Assembly (NCBI GenBank): GCA_964436045.1
Contig: CAYTBN010000007.1
Location: 96,771-160,770, forward strand
Length of the DNA: 64,000 bases
Direction of reading: 5' to 3'
Source of the DNA: CAYTBN01 sp964436045
Lineage (GTDB): Bacteria; Myxococcota_A; UBA796; UBA9615; CAYRNR01
Shown here: piece by piece, positions 33,304 to 44,465 of the stretch
Layout: each line of letters starts with the position of its first letter
Numbering within the stretch: position 1 is the stretch's first letter
The notes under the pieces: model-generated
What the model saw: only the letters and a program-made list of their open reading frames with translations
Database searches by the model: none
What the model was told of the DNA's origin: nothing
Translations under genes and position numbers: made by a program

Positions 33304-34254
33304 ATGCGCCGATTCCCCCGCGCCCTGGCCCGCCTCCTGCTGCCCACTGCCGCCCTCGTGGTCGCGGCCGCGGTCCAGGCGGCGTCGCTGATCCCCGAGA
33401 ACTACACCTGCCCCGTGGACGGCACCGCCGTCGAGGCCCTGATACCGGTGGCGACCAACGCCCTGGGCGGTACGGACAGCGACTTCTGCCAGTACGCCAA
33501 GGGCAGCCAGGCCCGCGAGAACGAGGTGATCACCTGTCCCAGCTGCTACTACTCGGCCCGCCTGGGTCGCTTCGGCCAGCCGCTGACGGACACCCAGCGC
33601 GAGAAGCTGCTGGCCATGCTCGGCACGGCCACGGCTGGATTTCCGGCGGCCGAGCGACTCGAGCCGTGGGACCGCTACCAGCTGGCCGTCCTGTGCGCGG
33701 GAGTCCTCGACGAATCCGCCCTCGAACGCGCCCACCTGCTGCACACCGCCGCCTGGACCGCCCGGGACCGCGTGGTGGGCTTCCTGCCCGGCATCGACGG
33801 TCCCCTCGATGTCCGGATGAAGCTGGACGAGCTGGACGAGCAGTGGCTGTCGATCCCCGACCTGCTGACCCAGCAGCGAGGCCTGTTCCTGCTGATACAG
33901 CTCGCCCACAGGGGCGGCTTCACCGTCCGCCGCGACGCCTACCTGGATCGGCTCGGCGATCTGGCGCCAGTGCCCGCCGAGCTGACCGAACTGCAGGCCC
34001 AGACCCGGGAGCTGATCACCATCGAGGACCGCTTCCTGGGCAAGGCGATCCTCCACTACGAGGCTGCGTTGAAGGCCGACGAGGGCACGCCGGAGGACAA
34101 GCTGCAGGTGCGCTACCTGATCGTCGACCTCAAGCGGCGGCTGGGGGAGACCCAGGGGCTCCGCGAGGAGATCAACCTGCTGGTGACCGACGCCAACGTG
34201 CCCGAAGACCTGCACCCGGCGATCAAGTCGATGAAGGAGTGCCTGACCGAGTGA
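33304..34254 (+). CDS. Exported DUF2225-family protein
   Basis: 316 residues from ATG 33304, 22 bases after the LolA-like gene. Signal peptide through about residue 27 (VQAAS). Early region has YTCPVDGT and later ITCPSCYYSARLGRF, the paired Cys motifs of DUF2225, although the second Cys of the first pair is replaced by Asp so metal binding may be altered. The rest is helical (TPR-like) with acidic loops and resembles the alpha-helical half of the family. Most DUF2225 proteins are cytoplasmic; export here is unusual. Function unknown. Confidence 0.7.
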   Translation: MRRFPRALARLLLPTAALVVAAAVQAASLIPENYTCPVDGTAVEALIPVATNALGGTDSDFCQYAKGSQARENEVITCPSCYYSARLGRFGQPLTDTQREKLLAMLGTATAGFPAAERLEPWDRYQLAVLCAGVLDESALERAHLLHTAAWTARDRVVGFLPGIDGPLDVRMKLDELDEQWLSIPDLLTQQRGLFLLIQLAHRGGFTVRRDAYLDRLGDLAPVPAELTELQAQTRELITIEDRFLGKAILHYEAALKADEGTPEDKLQVRYLIVDLKRRLGETQGLREEINLLVTDANVPEDLHPAIKSMKECLTE

Positions 34255-34329
34255 GCGTCAGTCCAGCAGGATCACCTCGATCCGCTCCCGATTGACTTTC
34301 CTCCGGGGAAGGGATACCCACCGCCCACG

Positions 34330-35268
34330 ATGCGTATCGTGTACGGACACCAGAACATCGACCCTCCCCCGACCGACGTGGTCATGACGGTGGGCACGTT
34401 CGATGGCGTCCATCTGGGCCACCAGGCGATCATCCGCGAGGTGGTCCGCCGGGCCCGGGAGACAGCCGGTACCTCGGTGGTGTACTCGTTCTATCCGCCG
34501 CCCTGGCGGGTTCTGGGGCGCACCACCAATCCCTTCCTGGTCACCACCTTCGGGGACAAGGCCGCGCTGATCGCCTCGCTGGGCGTCGACCTGCTGGTCA
34601 CCGATGCCTTCACCAGCGATTTCCAGCGGCTCGGAGCCGAGGAATTCGCCCACGAGGCGCTGGTCTCCTCCTTCCATCCACGAGAAGTGCTGATCGGCTA
34701 CGACTTCCGCTTCGGTCAGGAGCGGCGTGGGGACCTCGAGCTGCTCCGGCGCGAGCTGGCTCGCCACGGCGCCAGCGCCCGACAGATCGACGCGGTCCGT
34801 CACGACGGCGAGATCGTCAGCTCGACGCGGATCCGCAGGGCCGTCGTCGAGGGCGACGTCGCGGGCGCCGCCCGGTTGCTGGGGCGGTACCACTTCATGG
34901 CCGGCGCCGTCGTGCACGATCGGGGCCGCGGCAGCGCGCTGGGCTTCCCCACCGCCAACCTGTCTCCCCGGACGGAGCTGACCCCCGGACCGGGCGTCTA
35001 CGCCGTCATGCTCGAGACCGACGACGGCCGGTGGTCGGGCGTCGCCAACCTCGGATACCGCCCCACTTTTGCCGAACAGAACTTCTCGGTGGAGGCCTTC
35101 CTGTTCGACTTCGAGGGTGACCTCTACGGTCGCCGCGCCCGCATGTACTTCGTCGACCGCATCCGCGGCGAACGCAAGTTCGGATCCCGGGAGGAGCTAG
35201 TCGAGCAGATCGAGCGCGACGTCGCCTGCGTGCGAGGCAAGTTGCCCTTCCCCGATGCACCGGAGTAG
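34330..35268 (+). CDS. ribF: RibF, bifunctional riboflavin kinase / FMN adenylyltransferase
   Basis: 312 residues from ATG 34330. N-terminal FAD synthetase domain with MTVGTFDGVHLGHQAII, the GYDFRFGQERRGDLELL segment and SSTRIRRAVVEGDV. C-terminal riboflavin kinase domain with GRGSALGFPTANL and the YGRRARMYFVDRIRGE motif. Makes FMN then FAD in the cytoplasm. Upstream gap of 75 bases contains TTGACT at 34293-34298 but the nearest -10 is only about 14 bases away, so the promoter is uncertain. No FMN riboswitch is seen. Confidence 0.95.
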   Translation: MRIVYGHQNIDPPPTDVVMTVGTFDGVHLGHQAIIREVVRRARETAGTSVVYSFYPPPWRVLGRTTNPFLVTTFGDKAALIASLGVDLLVTDAFTSDFQRLGAEEFAHEALVSSFHPREVLIGYDFRFGQERRGDLELLRRELARHGASARQIDAVRHDGEIVSSTRIRRAVVEGDVAGAARLLGRYHFMAGAVVHDRGRGSALGFPTANLSPRTELTPGPGVYAVMLETDDGRWSGVANLGYRPTFAEQNFSVEAFLFDFEGDLYGRRARMYFVDRIRGERKFGSREELVEQIERDVACVRGKLPFPDAPE

Positions 35269-35314
35269 TTCGCAAGGATTCCCGCCGTGTTATCGTGTCG
35301 TCGGGAGGATTCCG

Positions 35315-36003
35315 ATGCGCACATTCCGTCTGATGGCCGCGCTGTTCACCATCGTCGTCGCACCCGTGTTCCTGGAGTGCACGCCCGGGATGGCGGCGGA
35401 TGACGACGACACCCTGGGATCGGAAGGCTACGAGGGGGACGTGGCCGGGGAGTGCGAGGACGGGGCCGACAACGACATGGACGGGTTGTACGACTGCAAC
35501 GACCCGGACTGTGCCGGCGCACCGGTCTGCGAGGGTGGTGACGACGATACCGGACCCCCGGACGACGACGACACCGGACCCCCGGACGACGACGACACCG
35601 GGCCCCCCGACGACGACGACACCGGACCCCCNNNNNNNNNNNNNNNNNNNNNNNNNNNNNNNNNNNNNNNNNNNNNNNNNNNNNNNNNNNNNNNNNNNNN
35701 NNNNNNNNNNNNNNNNNNNNNNNNNNNNNNNACGACGACGACACCGGACCCCCGGACGACGACGACACCGGGCCCCCCGACGACGATGACACGGGGCCCC
35801 CCGACGACGACGACACCGCCCAGAGCGAGGACTGCGGGAACGAGATCGACGACAACGGTGACGGCCTGATCGACTGCGACGACCCGATATGTGGCTACCA
35901 TCCGGACTGCGGCGGTGAGGACTGTACCAACGGGTCGGACGACAACGGCGATGGCCTCATCGACTGCGACGACCCGGACTGCGTCGGCCACCCGGACTGC
36001 TGA
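35315..36003 (+). CDS. Asp-rich exported protein with MopE-like repeats, interrupted by an assembly gap
   Basis: Starts at ATG 35315 with GGGAGGAT upstream. The N-terminus has a hydrophobic leader ending VAPVFLECT (the Cys is not in a good lipobox). A Cys/Asp repeat (CEDGADNDMDGLYDCND) is followed by DDDDTGPP units. The 100-N placeholder at 35632-35731 falls inside these repeats, and the frame before the gap differs from the frame of the coding end, so gap length must change the phase. After it come three more repeat units and two DNGDGLIDCDDPDC motifs before the stop at 36001-36003. Probably a surface protein; the true length is unknown. Confidence 0.6.
35538..35817 (+). repeat. 24-bp DDDDTGPP repeat array containing the gap
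   Basis: GAC-rich 24-base units coding DDDDTGPP, about four copies before and four after the N run. The repeat is what likely broke the assembly. Confidence 0.85.
35632..35731. other. Assembly gap of 100 N
   Basis: Exactly 100 consecutive N, the standard placeholder for a gap of unknown length. Confidence 0.99.
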
Positions 36004-36016
36004 GTCGGACCCCGGC

Positions 36017-36892
36017 CTACCCCGTCGGCTCTCCGGGGATCAGCACCAGCACCGCGATCACCGCCGCGGCGTAGAGGACGCCGGTGATCCACATCGCCGG
36101 GTCGCGGATCAGGGTCAGCTCCGGGGCGCCGCCGCCGGACCGGCGGTGGATCAGATAGAAGTAGCGGAAGACCCCGTAGACCACCATCGGCACCGTCACC
36201 ATCAGGTAGCGGGTGCGCGCTGCGTCGAACGTGTACATGGCGTAGGACAGGATCGCGCCGGTGGCGCAGACCGTGATCAGCTGTCCCAGCAACTCGGACG
36301 AGTACTCGGCCAGGATCTTGCGCGACTTGGTCGCATCCCCCTCCATCAGCCGCAGCTCGGCGCTGCGCTTGGCGAAGCCGAGGAACAGCGCCAGGAACAG
36401 GGTGGTGATCAGGAACCAGGCGCTGATCGGGACGTCGATCGCCTCTGCACCAGCCACCGCCCGCAGGATGAACCCCCCGGCGAGGAACATCGCGTCGAGC
36501 AGCACGATGTGTTTGATCCACAGGCTGTAGCTCAAGGTCACCGCCAGGTAGCCGATGGCGGTCGCCGTGAACGCGGGCCCCAGGAACCACGATGCCCCCA
36601 GCCCGCAGACCAGGAGCAGCGCCATCAGCCCCCAGGCGGCGGCAACGGGCAGCTCTCCGCTGGCGATGGGTCGATTTCGCTTGGTCGGATGGGCCCGGTC
36701 GGCCTCCACGTCCAGGATGTCGTTGAACAGGTAGCCGGACGAGCTGAGCAGGCACAGCACGCCGAACGCGGCGAGGGTGAGCATCACGTCCCGGGGATCG
36801 GTGAACCGCTCCGAGAACAGCAGCGCCGGGAAGACGAAGACCTGCTTGAACCACTGTCGCGGTCGCATCGAGCGGACAACTGCGACGACCAT
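36017..36892 (-). CDS. UbiA-family prenyltransferase, decaprenyl-phosphate phosphoribosyltransferase-like
   Basis: 291 residues from ATG 36892. About eight to nine transmembrane segments. The Asp-rich motif NDILDVEADRAHPTKRNRP near residues 57-75 is closest to Rv3806c-type 5-phosphoribosyl-1-PP:decaprenyl-phosphate transferases, and a second LGFAKRSAEL motif lies near 170. Such enzymes make polyprenyl-phosphoryl-ribose for envelope sugars. The gene comes last in the minus-strand run after the kinase (45 bases). Alternative reading: another UbiA enzyme for lipids or quinones. Confidence 0.75.
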   Translation of the reverse strand: MVVAVVRSMRPRQWFKQVFVFPALLFSERFTDPRDVMLTLAAFGVLCLLSSSGYLFNDILDVEADRAHPTKRNRPIASGELPVAAAWGLMALLLVCGLGASWFLGPAFTATAIGYLAVTLSYSLWIKHIVLLDAMFLAGGFILRAVAGAEAIDVPISAWFLITTLFLALFLGFAKRSAELRLMEGDATKSRKILAEYSSELLGQLITVCATGAILSYAMYTFDAARTRYLMVTVPMVVYGVFRYFYLIHRRSGGGAPELTLIRDPAMWITGVLYAAAVIAVLVLIPGEPTG

Positions 36893-36937
36893 GGACCCTC
36901 CGGATCGGAGAAATATGGCACAGCCCCGACGGGGGGG

Positions 36938-39085
36938 CTACCCGCCGAGACCGCCGTAACGGGTGCGCAGGAACAGCGCCCAGCCTTCCTGGACATCCCC
37001 GGCCGGCTCACCGAACGCCCCCTCGAACGCCTCGTCCAGGGAACCGGACCGGGTCGCGATCAGGAAATCCCTGAACCGGTCGTTCCCCCAGCGGTCCACC
37101 AGGAACTCGACCATCGACTGCGCGCGGGCGATGTTCTCCGGTGGATTGCGTCCGGGTGAGGCTCCCCAGAAGGTGACCGGGATCTGTCCCTCCTCCTCGG
37201 CAAGGGCCAGGAAGGGTGCCGGATCGAGTCCCTTGATCCGCGCCTCTTGATGGAAGGCCAAGCCCAGCGCGATCCACGCCGGGGCCTCGGGACCGGCCAG
37301 GTCCAGGACCGCCCGGTGCGCGATCCAGTGGGCGGCCGACACCTCCAGGGTGCCGTCGGCGGGATCCAGGGTGCCCACCGGGAAACGCTCCAGCTGGCCG
37401 CCGAGCACCAGCTCCCAGGCTCGATCGTCCTCCACGGTGCGATAGGGCCGCGCCTGGTCCAGGACGATCCGCATCCGGACCTGGGGCTGCCAGCTGCAGG
37501 TGGTGCCCAGCCGCTCCGCGGCCGCCTGCACCGCATCGACCACCGCACCCACCGTCTCGTCCGGTACCTCGCCGATCAACTCCACGTCCAGCTGAAGCAA
37601 CGGTGGCGGAGCCGGCGTCTCACCCTCGACGGGTTCCGCGGTTGCCGCCTCGCCATCCGCCAGCGGATTCGCCTCCGCGGGTGTGGGGGCGTCGGTCAGG
37701 TCATCGGGGTCGGGCCGCCAGGGGCCCCAGACCCGCACGCCGAGGGCCGCGACCGCCAGCAGGAGCACGGTCACCAGCCCCAGCCCTGCCAGGGTCCGCG
37801 GCCCGAATCGGCGCGACCGGCGGCGCATGGAGCGCGGGATGGGCGCGATGAAGCTCGCCGTGCGCGCGGCGGCGGCGGACACGAACTCCAGCCGGCCCGG
37901 CGACCCCTCGTCCGCGGACGGATCCTCCACGTGGCGCATCTCCACCTCGCCACCTATCTCGTAGAACTGCCGCTGCATCTGTTTCGCCCGGTCGAAGGGC
38001 AGCCGGTGCCCCAGCTTGAAAGGCAGCTGCACCAGCGCTCGCCTCACGTTCTCCGGGCGCCGGCCGACCGCCTTGCTGATGTACCGGGTGCAGGCCTCGA
38101 GGGACTCCCCGTCGCGGAACCCGGTGAGGATCAGGTCGTGGGCCTCGGGGCGCACGCGCGACGAATACCCCTTTCCGCAGCGGGTGCAACGATCGCCCTC
38201 GGCAAGGGTGTTGACGTCACAACGCACACAGAAGTTCAGCTCCTCGTCCAGACGGCTGGCGACCAGCTCGCGGATCTGGGCCATCGCGTTGACCAGGGCC
38301 TCGTAGTTGGGGAAACGCTCGTCCGGTTCCTTGTCCAGCATCCGCACGATCAGCTCGCAGAGCGGCCGCGGAAGCTGGGGATTGAGATCCCGGGGATCGG
38401 GCACCGCCGCGTTGACGTGCTGCATCATCAGACCGTAGGGGGTGTCTGCGTCGTAGGGCGGATACCCGACCAGGGTCTGGAACATCGTGACCCCCAGCGA
38501 GTAGATGTCGCTGCGCAGGTCGATGGTGTCGCCGCGGACCGCCTCGGGAGACAGGTAGTAGGGCGTCCCCATCATCGTGCCGGTCTGGGTCAGCGCCTGG
38601 TCGTCGCCGACCTTGGCCAATCCGAAGTCGACCACCTTGGCCAGCCCGTCGCGGCCGACCATCAGGTTGCCCGGCTTGATGTCCCGGTGGACGATGCCCC
38701 GGACCGCCGCAGCCCGCAGCCCCCGCATGGCCTGCTCGAAGATGTCGAACAGCTGACGCAGCGTGACCCGCATCCGCCGTTCGAGCACGTCCGCCAGCGA
38801 TACCCCCTCCACCAGTTCCATGGCGAAGAACGGCGTCTCGCCCTGGAAGTTGAAGTAGAACACCCGCGCCACGTTGGGGTGGTTGAGCCGCGCGGTCGCC
38901 CGTGCCTCTTGCTTGAAGCGTTCGATCATCTCCGGACGGGCGGTGGCGGCCTCGGACACGACCTTGATCGCCACGTGCAGCTGCAGACTCTCGTCGTAGC
39001 CCAAGTAGACGTCGCTGGTCGCGCCCGAACCCAGGTGGCCGAGGATCTTGTAGTGGCCCAGGTAGCTGCCGATGTAGCTGGTCAA
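36938..39085 (-). CDS. Transmembrane Ser/Thr protein kinase with zinc ribbon and degenerate peptidase-MA-like outer domain
   Basis: 715 residues from a TTG start at 39085, taken because GGAG lies 5 bases upstream and no other start is near the kinase N-terminus. Kinase domain 11-270: glycine loop LGSGATSDVYLG, Lys41, HRD 133-135, DFG 153-155, and SPE near 179-181, all intact. A four-Cys zinc ribbon follows (C286, C289, C300, C303), then a helical domain about 312-390, a transmembrane helix about 431-452, a Pro/Ala/Glu linker, and an outer domain. There HWIAH (586-590) sits where HExxH would be, and WIALGLAFHQ replaces the usual W-x-x-E-G, so zinc-protease residues are lost. Likely a sensor kinase for an envelope signal. 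Confidence 0.8.
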   Translation of the reverse strand: MTSYIGSYLGHYKILGHLGSGATSDVYLGYDESLQLHVAIKVVSEAATARPEMIERFKQEARATARLNHPNVARVFYFNFQGETPFFAMELVEGVSLADVLERRMRVTLRQLFDIFEQAMRGLRAAAVRGIVHRDIKPGNLMVGRDGLAKVVDFGLAKVGDDQALTQTGTMMGTPYYLSPEAVRGDTIDLRSDIYSLGVTMFQTLVGYPPYDADTPYGLMMQHVNAAVPDPRDLNPQLPRPLCELIVRMLDKEPDERFPNYEALVNAMAQIRELVASRLDEELNFCVRCDVNTLAEGDRCTRCGKGYSSRVRPEAHDLILTGFRDGESLEACTRYISKAVGRRPENVRRALVQLPFKLGHRLPFDRAKQMQRQFYEIGGEVEMRHVEDPSADEGSPGRLEFVSAAAARTASFIAPIPRSMRRRSRRFGPRTLAGLGLVTVLLLAVAALGVRVWGPWRPDPDDLTDAPTPAEANPLADGEAATAEPVEGETPAPPPLLQLDVELIGEVPDETVGAVVDAVQAAAERLGTTCSWQPQVRMRIVLDQARPYRTVEDDRAWELVLGGQLERFPVGTLDPADGTLEVSAAHWIAHRAVLDLAGPEAPAWIALGLAFHQEARIKGLDPAPFLALAEEEGQIPVTFWGASPGRNPPENIARAQSMVEFLVDRWGNDRFRDFLIATRSGSLDEAFEGAFGEPAGDVQEGWALFLRTRYGGLGG

Positions 39086-39105
39086 GACAGCTCCATGATA
39101 GCTGG

Positions 39106-41016
39106 CTAGCGGCCGCAAGAGGAGAAGCGCAGGAGGCGGGAGGCGGCAGCCTGGTATTCGCCGTCGTCGAGGTAACGCTGGTGGTGCATGCGCTCGAGCG
39201 CCAGCTGCATATTCTCCTCCCAGCGGGGCGTCACCTGCCCCCCCGGGTGAAAGTAGCCGTGGTAGCGCACGGGTGACGGCAACAACGTCGCCAGGAAGAT
39301 GCACTCCCAGGTGTTGAGCTGACTGGTGCTGGTGCCGAAGTAGTGGTGCGCCGCGTCGCGCACGCCATAGATCCCAGGCCCCCACTCTGCGCGGTTCAGA
39401 TAGATCTCCAGGATCCGGTCCTTGTCCAGGCTCGTCTCCAGCCGCCAGGCCAACAGGGCCTCTTGCAGCTTGCGGGTCCAGGTGCGCTCACCGGAGAGGA
39501 ACAGGTTCTTGGCCACCTGCTGGGTGATGGTCGACCCGCCGCGGCCGCCGCCCCCCGCCCGCAGGTTCTCCAGCAGCGCCTTGCGTAGCTCGCGCTCGTC
39601 GAAACCCTGGTGCTTGTAGAACGTGGCATCCTCGCAGACCAGTACCCCGGCCACCAGATCCGGATTGATGAGCCGAAGGGAGAGGAAGTGAGAGTCCTCG
39701 GGGCCCATCACCCGCTCCAGCGGCTCCCGGTCCTTGCGGGGGATCGAGTACGCGAACGGCTCGTTCAGCGACGTGATCTCCTCGCCCACATGGGAAGAAC
39801 GCAGCGAGAGGCGTGACCAGTCTCCCTTCCAGCCCAGGTCCCACGCCGGCCGGTCGTGGAGCGGCCCACCCACCCGCACGGTCAGGTCCAGCGTGCCACC
39901 GAGCTGGATGCCCCACTCGGGCGGCAGGATCTGCTCGGGCAGGGCAGCGGCGATGTCAGCGTACGGCACGTCCTCCAGCTGCAGCACCAGGCGCAGATCC
40001 GGCTCACCGTCCAGATCGCTGACGCGCCCCGATCCGGTGCCGGAGACGCCGTTGAAGCTCCAGCGCCAGTCCTCGATCTCCACCCGCGAGGCGTCCGGCT
40101 CGGGCCGGATCCGGACCTTCTGGCGGGCCTCCACGATCAGCGGCAACCCGCCCAGCTCGGCCAGGGTCAGCTCCAGTTCACGCACGTCGGCCCGCAGGTC
40201 CCAGCGCGGCGCCAGATCCCCCTCGTCGGCCCGGGTCGTGAACGAGAGGTCCGCCACGCCACCTTGCCAGCTCGATCCCTCCGGGAGCGGCAGGGTGGTC
40301 GTCAGGCGCGCGAGGGGCACACCCTCGATCGCGACGGTTCCCCGCGGAGGGGCGCCGGTCACCAGCTCCAGATTCCCGTTGACCGAGACGCCGTCCGCCA
40401 GGGCGCCCCGCAGCTCGCCGTGGAGCGCGCCGTCGGCCGTGAACCAGGCGTTTCCCTCCAGGGCGTCCACCTCCCCCAGGCCCCGCACCCCGGTCAGGCG
40501 GCTCCCCTGCAGGGCCATCCCCGCGTCGGGCAGCATCACCGAACGGGCCCGGGAGAGGGGGCCCGCCAGGGCATCGGGAAGGTCCCCGGTGGTCAGGTCC
40601 ATCCCCCGTTGAAGGAGTGCCGCCGTGGGCCGCTCCTCCTCGTCCCCACCACCGGATTCGGCCGGCTGCTCGTCGCCACCGGCGAGTTCGATGACCGCCT
40701 CGACCACCCGGACACCACGGATGCGCGGCTCGCCGTCCAGCAGCGACGCGCCGTCCACGTCCAGCTCGATCCGCGCCACCGCGAGGCTCTCCACCGGTCC
40801 GCCGTCTGGAATCCAGTGAAGCCCCTCGAGCACGACCGCGTCGTGGCCCGTCAGCCGCACGGCGTCCAGTTCGACCGTGCCGCCGAGCCGGTCGGAGAGC
40901 TCTTCGATCACCCGCTGGCGGAGCTTGCTCTCGATCCCCGAGCGGGAGAACAGCAACACCACGGCGCCGACCGCCACCACGAGCAGCGGCAACGCGACGA
41001 TCCAGCGGCGTCTCAT
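39106..41016 (-). CDS. AsmA-like / GT51 peptidoglycan transglycosylase fusion
   Basis: 636 residues from ATG 41016. One N-terminal transmembrane helix (about 6-24). Residues about 28-400 are beta-rich with AsmA-like traits (GTVELDAVRLTG, VRVVEAVIEL, LDLTVRVGGPLHDR). Residues about 440-620 form a GT51 glycosyltransferase: Glu462 in CEDATFYKHQG is the catalytic acid-base, and GGSTITQQVAKNLFLS, KLQEALLAWRLE and EIYLNRAEWGPGIYGV follow. No transpeptidase domain. The enzyme polymerises lipid II; the AsmA-like part may contact lipids or the outer membrane. It ends 20 bases before the kinase start. Confidence 0.8.
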   Translation of the reverse strand: MRRRWIVALPLLVVAVGAVVLLFSRSGIESKLRQRVIEELSDRLGGTVELDAVRLTGHDAVVLEGLHWIPDGGPVESLAVARIELDVDGASLLDGEPRIRGVRVVEAVIELAGGDEQPAESGGGDEEERPTAALLQRGMDLTTGDLPDALAGPLSRARSVMLPDAGMALQGSRLTGVRGLGEVDALEGNAWFTADGALHGELRGALADGVSVNGNLELVTGAPPRGTVAIEGVPLARLTTTLPLPEGSSWQGGVADLSFTTRADEGDLAPRWDLRADVRELELTLAELGGLPLIVEARQKVRIRPEPDASRVEIEDWRWSFNGVSGTGSGRVSDLDGEPDLRLVLQLEDVPYADIAAALPEQILPPEWGIQLGGTLDLTVRVGGPLHDRPAWDLGWKGDWSRLSLRSSHVGEEITSLNEPFAYSIPRKDREPLERVMGPEDSHFLSLRLINPDLVAGVLVCEDATFYKHQGFDERELRKALLENLRAGGGGRGGSTITQQVAKNLFLSGERTWTRKLQEALLAWRLETSLDKDRILEIYLNRAEWGPGIYGVRDAAHHYFGTSTSQLNTWECIFLATLLPSPVRYHGYFHPGGQVTPRWEENMQLALERMHHQRYLDDGEYQAAASRLLRFSSCGR

Positions 41017-41041
41017 GGCTCGCTCCGGGGGTCAGGCCGGA

Positions 41042-42994
<1,953 letters not shown>

Positions 42995-43074
42995 CGTCGT
43001 CACCTCACGCGCGATCTGTCCAGAGGTCCGGCGCGCGGGAGGATACCAGATGGGAGGTGCCGGACGTCAGGCGG

Positions 43075-44316
43075 CTAGATCAGCCCCAGCTGCTTGCCCG
43101 TGCGCTCGAAGACCTCGAGGGCGCGGGTCAGCTGCTCGCGGGTGTGGGTGGCCATGTAGCTGGTGCGGACCAGCGACTTGCCGGGGGGCACGCCGGGGGG
43201 CACGGCCAGGTTGGTGAACAGGCCGCCGTCGAACAGCGCGCGCCAGGTGGCGAAGGCCATCGCCTCGTCGCCGATGCAGATCGCCACCACCGGGCTCTGG
43301 GCTTCCTCCACGTGGAAGCCGAGCCGGCCGAGCTCTTCGCGCATGAAGGTGGCGTTGGCCATCACCTGGCGGCGCCGCCACGGCTCGGCCTGCATCAACT
43401 CGAGGGACTTGAGCGCCGCGCCGAGGGCCGGCGGCGACATGGACGCCGAGAAGATCATCGCTCGCCCGTTGTGCTTGACGTAGTCGATCACGACCTCGGG
43501 GCCGGCGATCACGCCACCGACGGAGGCGAAGGACTTGGAGAAGGTGCCGGTGACGATGTCGATCTCGTCCTCGACGCCGAGGGCCTCGCAGGTGCCGCGC
43601 CCGTTCTCGCCCAACACCCCCAGGCCGTGGGCATCGTCGACCACGATCGGGAAGCCGAACTCGCGCTTGAGTTCCACGTACTCGGGCAGCGGCGCCAGGT
43701 CGCCTTCCATGCTGAACACACCGTCGGTCAGCAGCATCTTGGCCCGCGACGGGTCCAGCTTCTCGAGCCGGCGCCGCAGGTCGGCCGCGTCGCAGTGGCC
43801 GAAGCGCTTGAGGGTCGAGAACCCGGTCTGGACCGCCTCGTAGAGGCTGGCGTGGTTGCTGATGTCCATCAGCGCGATCTCGCCGCGCCCCATCAGGCAG
43901 CCCATGATCATGTTGGTGGTGTAGCCGGTGGTGGCGACCAGGGCCTTTTCCTTGCCCAGGAACACCGCCAGCCGCTCCTCGAGTTCCTCGTGGAGGGTCA
44001 GCGTGCCGTTGAGGAAGCGAGAACCGGAGCAAGACGTGCCATAGGTTGACACGGCATGGGCGGCGGCCTCCTTGACCCGCGGGTCCATGGTCAGGCCCAG
44101 GTAGTTGTTGGACCCGAGCATCACCTTGCGCTCGCCGTCGATCTCGACCTCGGTGCCCTCGGTCTGCTCGATGGCGAAGAAGTAGGGATACAGGCCGGAA
44201 GCCCGGGCCTCGGCGGCGCGGGTGTAGCGGCGGCACTTGTCGAACACGTTCTTGGGTTCGGGCGTCGGAGTCAGTGTCTGGCGCGAGCGCGCGACCTCTC
44301 GGAGGGCAACGGACAT
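43075..44316 (-). CDS. spt: Serine palmitoyltransferase (alpha-oxoamine synthase family)
   Basis: 413 residues from ATG 44316 with an AAGGAAGG site upstream. Class I/II PLP fold: His155 in NHASLYE stacks on the PLP ring, D227-D228-A-H230 lies over it, and Lys261 in GTFSKSFAS binds PLP. Overall text resembles Sphingomonas/Bacteroidota serine palmitoyltransferase, notably GSNNYLGLTMDP, SRFLNGT, LFDGGLFTNLAVPP and the ending ERTGKQLGLI, more than BioF or Kbl. It condenses serine with acyl-CoA to 3-ketosphinganine, the entry to sphingolipids, which occur in some myxobacteria. No dedicated acyl carrier or ceramide synthase gene is adjacent. Confidence 0.85.
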   Translation of the reverse strand: MSVALREVARSRQTLTPTPEPKNVFDKCRRYTRAAEARASGLYPYFFAIEQTEGTEVEIDGERKVMLGSNNYLGLTMDPRVKEAAAHAVSTYGTSCSGSRFLNGTLTLHEELEERLAVFLGKEKALVATTGYTTNMIMGCLMGRGEIALMDISNHASLYEAVQTGFSTLKRFGHCDAADLRRRLEKLDPSRAKMLLTDGVFSMEGDLAPLPEYVELKREFGFPIVVDDAHGLGVLGENGRGTCEALGVEDEIDIVTGTFSKSFASVGGVIAGPEVVIDYVKHNGRAMIFSASMSPPALGAALKSLELMQAEPWRRRQVMANATFMREELGRLGFHVEEAQSPVVAICIGDEAMAFATWRALFDGGLFTNLAVPPGVPPGKSLVRTSYMATHTREQLTRALEVFERTGKQLGLI

Positions 44317-44400
44317 GCAGCACCTTCCTTGCAGCGCGGGGCTGTCCCTCGTGCTCGCGCCCCGCACGGGCGCGAGCGCTCCCCCCCACTTCTGGCGCCG

Positions 44401-44429
44401 AAGATACCCCCAGACCAGATCGCAGTCAA
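44401..44429 (-). promoter_or_regulatory. Strong sigma70 promoter of the serine palmitoyltransferase operon
   Basis: On the minus strand TTGACT (44429-44424) is followed after exactly 17 bases by TATCTT (44406-44401). An A/T-rich tract upstream (44430-44465) could act as an UP element. Transcription would start near 44394 with a leader of about 78 bases. Confidence 0.6.
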
Positions 44430-44465
44430 CTCTTTGTTTTTACAGGGTTTTTAGTGAAATTGGTT

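Noticed and set aside
34293..34318. TTGACT...GATACC as the ribF promoter
   Set aside because: The spacer is only about 14 bases, too short for sigma70.
35538..35817. Direct repeats around the gap as a CRISPR
   Set aside because: Repeats are in-frame Asp codons without unique spacers; the same holds for 11651-11862 and 15297-15605.
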